Positions 57,963-64,000 of a DNA stretch of 64,000 nucleotides are shown here, piece after piece. The notes under the pieces are model-generated. The model was not told the origin of the DNA and did not search any database. It worked only from the letters and a program-made list of their open reading frames with translations. This DNA is from Treponema sp. Its GTDB lineage: Bacteria > Spirochaetota > Spirochaetia > Treponematales > Treponemataceae. Both the position numbers and the translations under genes were made by a program. The stretch lies in contig JAGAZO010000008.1 of NCBI GenBank assembly GCA_017940005.1, forward strand, positions 1 to 64,000, read 5' to 3'. The first letter of the stretch is position 1, and each line of letters starts with the position of its first letter.

Positions 57963-59189
57963 TTAGGGGAGCTCCACTGACAGCCATTTGCTTGTGTCGC
58001 TGAAATCCTGTGCAATGAGTCCCATGTTCACGTGCGCAGTTGTTTCTCCGAGCAAAAATTCGCGGTCGCCTGCTTTCATGCGCGCGTTTTCCTGCGCAGA
58101 TACAGAAGCCACTTCGGCGCCGAACACTGCATGACTATATTCACGTGACACAAATAGCGCTGTTTTTGTGCCCATGTTTTCAAGCAGTACACACAGCAAG
58201 AGGCTTCGCGTGTCGCAATCGCATCCTTCGCCGAGCAGTGCCGCAGGAAGCGAGGTAAAATCTGCCGCGTTTTTTTCGCGCGCGTATGCAAAGCTTTGCG
58301 TCCATGTCAATAAAAGCTGCGCCATACCCTGCGCCGCATCTGTGCTGTTGAGTTGGGCTGCATCTTGTGCGAGCGCATTTTGCATGTCGAATGCAACACG
58401 CTTGAGGCGCCCGTAGCTGTCGCGAAAAATCGCGCGGTAATAGCGCTGCCACGCTTCTTGCCATTTTGCATTGCCCGCATACAGAGAAAGCACTGCATAC
58501 TCGCACGCCACTACAAATTCCGCTGCTTCTACATCTGCTGCGTTGAGTTGTGTTTTTATTGTACGGTTGTTGATTGTTAAATTGAGCTCTTGTTTTTCTC
58601 CCTGCGGATATGCGTATGCGGTGATAATGCCTGGCTCGTAATAGCTGCCACGGTCAATAGCGAGCGAGTTCAAAGCCGACACAATAAACTGCTCGCATGC
58701 TTTTGCAGTGTTTGCATCCGCATAGCATAAAAGCACAAGGTGCGCTCTATTTGACGGAAGCTCGACACTCGTCACCCAACCGTCATAGTTTGTATTATTG
58801 AGCTGCATTGAAAACGTACCGAGCGCACAGTCTGTGTTGCGCCATGTAAACGTCTCTCGTTCGCCTCTTGCGTTCGGCAGTTTTGTAATCACGCCGTCAA
58901 ACGCTGCTGTCGCGCTTTCATAAGTGCCGCTGTTGTATAAGCGCATGGCGAGCGAGACGGGTAATCTGTCATGCGAAAACAGATATGACATGCCGTCTTC
59001 AGTTGCGTCTGCAACAGAAAACCCTTCAGGCAAATCAAGGCTCCAGCCATAGTCGTTATCGACAATCATTTCTGCAAAAAGCGGCGTTATCGATAGTGAA
59101 AATGTAGCGAATGAAGCGCATAAAAATAATGTTTTTAATGTGTTGCACCATTTGAGTAGCGCTTTTAAATATGTATCAGTTCTTGTCAT
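57963..59189 (-). CDS. Exported protein with transglutaminase-like cysteine motif
   Basis: 408 residues. ATG 59189 follows GAGGTG; a signal peptide with a hydrophobic core TLFLCASFATFSLSITPLFA precedes mature EMIVDNDYGW. The first half has alternating strands and resembles a binding domain; the C-terminal third contains GEGCDCDTRSLLLCVLLENM, then SREYSHAVFG and EFLLGETTAHVN, which fit the Cys-His-Asp/Glu order of transglutaminase-like (papain-fold) proteins. A protease or amidase on the cell envelope is plausible. The partner rluA-type gene is divergent with 28 bases between start codons, and its -35 region overlaps this gene's start. Function is unproven. Confidence 0.78.
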   Translation of the reverse strand: MTRTDTYLKALLKWCNTLKTLFLCASFATFSLSITPLFAEMIVDNDYGWSLDLPEGFSVADATEDGMSYLFSHDRLPVSLAMRLYNSGTYESATAAFDGVITKLPNARGERETFTWRNTDCALGTFSMQLNNTNYDGWVTSVELPSNRAHLVLLCYADANTAKACEQFIVSALNSLAIDRGSYYEPGIITAYAYPQGEKQELNLTINNRTIKTQLNAADVEAAEFVVACEYAVLSLYAGNAKWQEAWQRYYRAIFRDSYGRLKRVAFDMQNALAQDAAQLNSTDAAQGMAQLLLTWTQSFAYAREKNAADFTSLPAALLGEGCDCDTRSLLLCVLLENMGTKTALFVSREYSHAVFGAEVASVSAQENARMKAGDREFLLGETTAHVNMGLIAQDFSDTSKWLSVELP

Positions 59190-59211
59190 TTTACTGCACC
59201 TCATTTATAGT
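59183..59211 (+). promoter_or_regulatory. Promoter of the pseudouridine synthase gene, leaderless
   Basis: TTGTCA (59183-59188), a 17-base spacer and TATAGT (59206-59211), six bases before ATG 59218. The -35 lies over the start codon of the divergent gene (59189-59187). Confidence 0.7.
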
Positions 59212-59217
59212 AAAGCG

Positions 59218-59862
59218 ATGTACCATATCCCTATTATATACGAAAACGATGAAATTATCATTATAAATAAACCTCAAGGAGTTTCAGTACAGGGCGGTGC
59301 AGGAATTGCGCACCCGCTTGACAAAGAGTTCCCAAAACAGCTTGGACACGAAATATTTCTTGTGCATCGGCTTGATAAAGACACAAGCGGTCTTATGATT
59401 GTGGCAAAAACACGTAAGGCTGCCAGCATGTGGACAAAGCTCGTTGCATCGCACGCTGTGCAAAAGGAGTACGATGCTGTGTGCATTGGGAAATTTAGTA
59501 AAAAATCAGGAACGATAACAGATACTGTGTCAGAGCACGGTGTTTTGAAAAATGCTATTACACATTACACAGTAACAGCTGAAAAATCGATTGTCTGTGC
59601 AGACGGAGAAATGGTGCTGCTCTCTTTTGTGCATCTTGTGCTTGGTACGGGGCGCATGCATCAAATACGCATTCATCTTGCAAAGCAAGCCTGTCCGATT
59701 GCAGGAGACGATAAACACGGTAATTTTGTACACAATAAATTGCTGAAAAAAACATGCGGTGTAAAGACACTTTTGCTCGCAGCAACATCGCTGACGCTTC
59801 CGTTTGATGGCAGTTCCCATACATTTACAATTCCACTTCCCGATTCGTTTGTTTTTTTTTAA
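59218..59862 (+). CDS. RluA-family pseudouridine synthase
   Basis: 214 residues. The catalytic block is FLVHRLDKDTSGLMIVAKT with the invariant Asp; IIINKPQGVSVQGG and GTGRMHQIRIHLA are the other family motifs. There is no S4 domain, so it belongs to the short RluA/TruC-like branch. It would convert specific uridines in rRNA or tRNA to pseudouridine; which one cannot be told. ATG 59218 is preferred because of the -10 six bases upstream, and it gives a start of YHIPIIYEND; longer frames begin in the divergent gene. Confidence 0.92.
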   Translation: MYHIPIIYENDEIIIINKPQGVSVQGGAGIAHPLDKEFPKQLGHEIFLVHRLDKDTSGLMIVAKTRKAASMWTKLVASHAVQKEYDAVCIGKFSKKSGTITDTVSEHGVLKNAITHYTVTAEKSIVCADGEMVLLSFVHLVLGTGRMHQIRIHLAKQACPIAGDDKHGNFVHNKLLKKTCGVKTLLLAATSLTLPFDGSSHTFTIPLPDSFVFF

Positions 59863-59907
59863 GAATATTGCCTGTTGAGGCAACTGCACGAGAAATGCTG
59901 CCCGTTG

Positions 59908-59936
59908 TTGTCGTGCATATTTTTTTCTGCTATACT
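59908..59936 (+). promoter_or_regulatory. Promoter of uvrA, almost leaderless
   Basis: TTGTCG (59908-59913), a 17-base spacer and TATACT (59931-59936), ten bases before ATG 59947. No Shine-Dalgarno is present. Confidence 0.6.
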
Positions 59937-59946
59937 GTTGTGTACT

Positions 59947-62946
59947 ATGGCATCATCAGCAACATATCACTTAAAAAAATATGCAAAAAACATTGCGCCC
60001 GTTTTTGGCGAAAAAATCAGCATCAAGGGGGCGCGCGAACACAATTTAAAAAATATAAACATAGATTTGCCGCGCGGAAAACTTGTCGTGCTTTCAGGGC
60101 TTTCGGGATCGGGCAAAAGTTCGCTCGCGTTCGACACGCTTTTTGCAGAGGGGCAGCGCCGCTACATGGAAAGCCTTTCATCGTATGCGCGGCAGTTTCT
60201 CGGCACAATGGACAAGCCCGATGTTGATTTAATTGAGGGGCTTTCGCCTGCAATTTCAATCGAGCAAAAATCTACGAACAAAAATCCGCGCTCAACTGTG
60301 GGCACAATCACCGAGATTTACGACTACTATCGCCTGCTGTTTGCGCGCATCGGTCATGCGCACTGTCCGAACTGCGGGCGCGAAATCACTGAGCAGTCTG
60401 TTGATCAAATTATCGACACGATTATGGCGTGGGACGACGGCACAAAAGCGCAGATTCTTTCTCCTGTAGTGCGCGGCAAAAAAGGCGAGCATCAAAAAGT
60501 GTTTGAAGATGCGCGAGCGGCTGGGTTCGCGCGCGCACGAGTTGACGGCGTCATGGCAGATTTGGAAGAGGTAACAAAGCTTGACAAGCAAAAAAAGCAC
60601 ACGATAGAGATTGTCGTTGACCGCGTTGTTATTTCCCGCGACGTGCGAAAGCGTCTTGCAGACTCTGTGGAGACAGCGCTCAAAAGCTCAAACGGCATCA
60701 TCATCGTTACAAAAAAAACTGACGACAGCGAGAGTGAAGTGTTTTTCTCGCAAAAAAACGCGTGTCCGAATTGCGGCATTTCCATTCCAGAGCTGCAGCC
60801 GCGTCTTTTTTCATTCAACAATCCGTTTGGCGCGTGTCCCGAGTGCACAGGCTTGGGCGAAAAAATGGAGTTTGATATAGATTTGATGATTCCCGACGAG
60901 TCAAAGTCGTTCGAGGAATGGGCGATTCTTCCGTATAATCCGTCGTCTGCGTGGAACACTGCGCGCATGCAGGGGCTTGCGGACGCATACGGCTGGGAGC
61001 TTTCAACGCCTATAAAAAAATTGACAAAAAAGCAAAAAGACGCGCTCCTCTACGGCTCAAAAGATGCAATTCACTGGGAGTACGAGAAGCAAAGCGGCGA
61101 GGGCTATTCCGTGTATGACCAGCAGTGGCCGGGATTGTTCAACGATATGCGCCGCCGCTATGTCGAGGCATGGGGCGACTCCATGAAAACAAATCTCGAA
61201 AAATATATGGCGCATCGTGAATGCTCGCTGTGTCATGGAAAGCGGCTGCGACAAGAAGCGCTCGGCGTAACGGTGGGCGGAAAAAATATCTGGGAACTTA
61301 CAGAGCTTTCCGTTCTTGATTCGATTGATTTTTTTGACAGCGTGCAATTAACAAATTCTGAAAGCGAGATTGCCGCTCAAGTGCTCAAAGAAATACGCGC
61401 GCGCTTGCGCTTTTTAAAAAACGTGGGGCTTGATTATTTGACGCTTGAGCGCGCGGCAGAAACGCTTTCTGGCGGCGAGGCGCAGCGCATACGGCTTGCA
61501 ACGCAAATAGGCAGTGCGCTTGTAGGCGTCATGTATATACTTGACGAGCCTTCTATAGGATTGCACCAGCGCGACAATCAAAAGCTCATAGACACGCTCA
61601 CCTATTTGCGCGACGCGGGCAACACTGTCATTGTCGTTGAGCACGACGAGCAGACATTGCGCACCGCAGACTACCTTGTCGATTTAGGACCGGGCGCGGG
61701 CGTGCATGGCGGAGCTGTCGTTGCAGCGGGAACGCCTGAACAGGTTGCGGCGGTAAAAGAGAGCGCAACAGGGCAATATCTTGCGGGCGCGCTGCGCATG
61801 GAAATCCCTGAAAAGCGGCGGAGCGGCAACGGATCATGCATTACGCTTACCGGTGTGAGTGAACACAATCTCAAAGAGATAGACATAAAGATTCCACTTG
61901 GCACGTTTACGTGCATTACTGGCGTGTCAGGTTCCGGCAAATCGACGCTGCTTTCAGACGTGCTGTATCCTGCGGTGAGCAATAAACTTATGCGCACAAA
62001 ATACGACGTGGGGAAATTTGCCAAAATCACTGGTGTTGAAAACATTGACAAAGTGATAAGCATTGACCAAAGCCCAATCGGAAGAACGCCGCGCTCGAAT
62101 CCTGCAACATACGTGGGGCTTTTTTCTGGCATACGTGATTTATTTGCTTCGCTTCCTGAAGCAAAAGCGCGCGGTTACTTGCCCGGTCGCTTTAGTTTCA
62201 ATGTGAAAGGCGGCCGCTGCGAAAATTGTCAAGGCGCGGGCACAATCGTCATAGAGATGAATTTTCTTCCCGACGTGTACATTCAGTGCGATGTGTGCGG
62301 CGGCAAGCGCTTCAACAGAGAAACGCTCGATGTGCTGTACAAAGGCAAAAACATAAACGATGTGCTCAACATGACAATCGAAGAGGCGTGCGATTTTTTT
62401 GCAGGCATTCCACATGTCGCGCGCAAGCTCGAAACGCTCAAATCGGTGGGCTTGGGATACATAGAGCTTGGTCAGTCGGCGCTCACGCTTTCTGGCGGTG
62501 AAGCGCAGCGCGTAAAGCTTGCGACAGAGCTTTCACGCGCCGCTACAGGAAAAACGCTCTACATACTCGACGAGCCTACGACAGGCTTGCACTTTGCAGA
62601 TGTAAAATTGTTAATGGAAGTGATTCAGCGTCTCGTGAATGCAGGCAACACTGTCTTGATGATTGAGCACAATCTTGATGTCATCTGCCAAGCGGATTAC
62701 ATCATAGACTTGGGGCCTGAAGGCGGATACCGCGGCGGAAACGTGATTGCGGAGGGCACGCCAGAAAGTGTTGCGCTTGTGAAGAACTCATATACGGGCT
62801 ATTATATCAAACAAATGCTTGAGCGGGAAAAGTCGCGTGAAGGTTCGGGAAAAAGGAGCGGCGCAAAAATTACCGCTGATAACGCTCATGGTGAAAGCGC
62901 CACTGAAAAGACGGGCGCCATTGTAAAGTCGCGCGGCAAAAGGTGA
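59947..62946 (+). CDS. uvrA: Excinuclease ABC subunit A
   Basis: 999 residues, the damage-recognising ATPase of nucleotide excision repair. Two ABC modules: Walker A GLSGSGKSSLAFDT and GVSGSGKSTLL, signatures LSGGEAQRIRLATQIG and LSGGEAQRVKLATEL, Walker B YILDEPSIGLHQRD and YILDEPTTGLHFAD. Zinc modules are CPNCG...CPNCG and the CENCQGAG...CDVCGG block. The last 40 or so residues are a basic Lys/Ser/Gly tail not typical of UvrA. ATG 59947 lies ten bases from a -10; upstream codons lack support. It precedes lptD by 13 bases, the same order I recall for TP0514-TP0515 of T. pallidum. Confidence 0.97.
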   Translation: MASSATYHLKKYAKNIAPVFGEKISIKGAREHNLKNINIDLPRGKLVVLSGLSGSGKSSLAFDTLFAEGQRRYMESLSSYARQFLGTMDKPDVDLIEGLSPAISIEQKSTNKNPRSTVGTITEIYDYYRLLFARIGHAHCPNCGREITEQSVDQIIDTIMAWDDGTKAQILSPVVRGKKGEHQKVFEDARAAGFARARVDGVMADLEEVTKLDKQKKHTIEIVVDRVVISRDVRKRLADSVETALKSSNGIIIVTKKTDDSESEVFFSQKNACPNCGISIPELQPRLFSFNNPFGACPECTGLGEKMEFDIDLMIPDESKSFEEWAILPYNPSSAWNTARMQGLADAYGWELSTPIKKLTKKQKDALLYGSKDAIHWEYEKQSGEGYSVYDQQWPGLFNDMRRRYVEAWGDSMKTNLEKYMAHRECSLCHGKRLRQEALGVTVGGKNIWELTELSVLDSIDFFDSVQLTNSESEIAAQVLKEIRARLRFLKNVGLDYLTLERAAETLSGGEAQRIRLATQIGSALVGVMYILDEPSIGLHQRDNQKLIDTLTYLRDAGNTVIVVEHDEQTLRTADYLVDLGPGAGVHGGAVVAAGTPEQVAAVKESATGQYLAGALRMEIPEKRRSGNGSCITLTGVSEHNLKEIDIKIPLGTFTCITGVSGSGKSTLLSDVLYPAVSNKLMRTKYDVGKFAKITGVENIDKVISIDQSPIGRTPRSNPATYVGLFSGIRDLFASLPEAKARGYLPGRFSFNVKGGRCENCQGAGTIVIEMNFLPDVYIQCDVCGGKRFNRETLDVLYKGKNINDVLNMTIEEACDFFAGIPHVARKLETLKSVGLGYIELGQSALTLSGGEAQRVKLATELSRAATGKTLYILDEPTTGLHFADVKLLMEVIQRLVNAGNTVLMIEHNLDVICQADYIIDLGPEGGYRGGNVIAEGTPESVALVKNSYTGYYIKQMLEREKSREGSGKRSGAKITADNAHGESATEKTGAIVKSRGKR

Positions 62947-62959
62947 GCGGCGCGCTGCA

Positions 62960-64000
62960 ATGAGACATATGCACGGAAGATGTTGTAAAGAAGCGTTTCT
63001 CTTTTTTGCCCTATTTGCATGTTCTGCATTTGCGCCGCATTGTGCGGTGTCGTTGCATGCGCAGTCAAGCGAGGGCGAGAAGACAGTCATCACCATAGAG
63101 AACGCGCAGTCTACAGTATACGAAAAAGACAAAGAGACGGGAAACGACACTATCGTCTTTGAAGGGGATGTACGCATCTCTGTTGAAAAGGGCAGCACAA
63201 AAACAAAAATCGGTGCGCAAAAAATCATCTACGACAGAAAAACGCAAATGCTGTATGCATCGGGCGGCATCACTATGGAGATGACAGGCTGCCCCGAAGG
63301 CAACAGCACAGCCACCGCTTCGTCGCTCATGCTCAATACGTCAACGCTTGAAGGCGTGTTCGACGATGGGCGCGTTGTGCAAACGCAAAGCGACGCGCTC
63401 AATTTGCCTTCTGGCTCCACGCTTATCGTCGCGTCAAAAATGTTCGGGCGCAGCCAGTCGAACACGATTGCGTTTAAAAACGGCAGTCTTACGTTTTGCG
63501 ATGACGAAAATCCGCATTGGCATATTGACGCTTCGCGTATCTGGCTTTTGCCTGGCGGCGAGTTTGCATTTTTTAACGCGCTGCTTTACGTGGGCGTTGT
63601 ACCAGTGCTGTATCTTCCCGCGTTCTATTATCCAAAAGATGAGCTTGTTTTTAATCCTGTGTTCAGCTACGACACGCGGCGTGGCTATTCAATTCAGACA
63701 ACTGCGTATCTGTACGGACGCAAGCCGCTTGATGCGTCTTCAACGACAACAGCATCGTCTTCTTCGAGCACAAGCGATGCAAGCGAAAATCTCAAAGCGC
63801 TGTTCAATTTTATGAAGCCGTCAACGCTCAAAGAGCAAAAACTTGAAGGCATTGTGCTGCACAATCTTGACGAAGATTACAAAGGCGACACGACAAACTA
63901 TTTTAAAATCATGGGAGACTGGTATTCAAATCTCGGTTTTTTTGTGGGCGTTGACGGCGTATTCAAGCCGAATACGTATATCACAAATGTCAAGACGCTG
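62960..64000 (+). CDS. lptD: LptD/OstA-like outer-membrane protein, 3' end outside window
   Basis: The frame stays open from ATG 62960 to the window edge (347 residues). The N-terminus is a signal peptide ending near SLHAQS. Then IENAQSTVYEKDKETGND, FEGDVRISVEKG and AQKIIYDRKTQMLYASGGI form the OstA-like (jellyroll) strands. Later YVGVVPVLYLPAFYYPKDELVFNP matches the LptD segment leading to the beta-barrel. LptD normally inserts lipopolysaccharide; treponemes have no classical LPS, so another lipid or glycolipid is likely. ATG 62969 is an alternative start. It follows uvrA by 13 bases, with AAAAGGTGAG spanning the uvrA end, so it is probably co-transcribed. Confidence 0.85.
   Translation, partial: MRHMHGRCCKEAFLFFALFACSAFAPHCAVSLHAQSSEGEKTVITIENAQSTVYEKDKETGNDTIVFEGDVRISVEKGSTKTKIGAQKIIYDRKTQMLYASGGITMEMTGCPEGNSTATASSLMLNTSTLEGVFDDGRVVQTQSDALNLPSGSTLIVASKMFGRSQSNTIAFKNGSLTFCDDENPHWHIDASRIWLLPGGEFAFFNALLYVGVVPVLYLPAFYYPKDELVFNPVFSYDTRRGYSIQTTAYLYGRKPLDASSTTTASSSSSTSDASENLKALFNFMKPSTLKEQKLEGIVLHNLDEDYKGDTTNYFKIMGDWYSNLGFFVGVDGVFKPNTYITNVKTL

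Noticed and set aside
1-64000. CRISPR arrays, insertion sequences or prophage genes
   Set aside because: No regularly spaced direct repeats, transposase motifs or phage structural genes were seen; the repeats found are short, dispersed and in spacers.

Overview
The window looks like a piece of a Treponema chromosome. The pointers are uvrA followed directly by an LptD-like gene (the order I recall in T. pallidum), a very long spirochaete-type coiled-coil protein, a CarD regulator with a lysine/alanine-rich head, a Tp32-like MetQ lipoprotein, and a long (about 500 residue) serine hydroxymethyltransferase. The species cannot be named from this stretch. Most of it is housekeeping sequence in short operons on both strands. 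No insertion sequence, prophage or CRISPR array was seen.

Layout. 1-1216: the tail of a formylglycine-generating-enzyme-like (SUMF1) gene, a very strong hairpin terminator, then 650 bases of repeat-rich non-coding DNA. 1217-9808: the most unusual block, an eight-gene run of a NifH-like reductase, two NifD/NifK-like subunits, three tandem paralogous periplasmic binding proteins, a FecCD-type permease and its ATPase. 9988-18999: a small membrane protein, recQ, a giant CoA-dehydratase-activase protein and an unknown exported protein. 19144-28467: a lipoprotein, a divergent EF-G, a HAD phosphatase and the coiled-coil protein. 28559-35844: ispDF-carD, a DEAD-box helicase, an RqcH/NFACT protein and a signalling ATPase with a cyclic-nucleotide domain. 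36026-42861: ilvB, adk, a second SUMF1 protein, a PilT-like protein that has lost its ATP-binding residues, a lipoprotein and glyA. 43137-50429: tRNA-Leu(TAA), a TatD nuclease, a phosphohexomutase, a TetR regulator with neuB, yebC and an UgpC/MalK-type ATPase. 50570-64000: an RNB ribonuclease, mnmA, metQ, two envelope proteins, cdd, an HTH-EIIA fusion, a transglutaminase-like protein, an RluA-type pseudouridine synthase, uvrA and the start of lptD.

How the genes fit together. The Nif-like block has one strong promoter and four-base ATGA overlaps between several genes, so it reads as one unit. The import system belongs to the siderophore/haem/cobalamin class. Nitrogenase-like two-component enzymes outside nitrogen fixation are known to reduce tetrapyrroles. 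I therefore infer uptake followed by reductive processing of a metal complex or tetrapyrrole; the substrate is unknown.

A second theme is gene starts without ribosome binding sites. In at least seven genes a good -10 box (often with a -35 at 17-18 bases) lies only 6-10 bases before the start codon, which predicts leaderless or nearly leaderless mRNAs. A third theme is non-coding DNA: spacers share short motifs and hairpins that look like dispersed repeats, and one repeat copy encodes the C-terminus of a protein.
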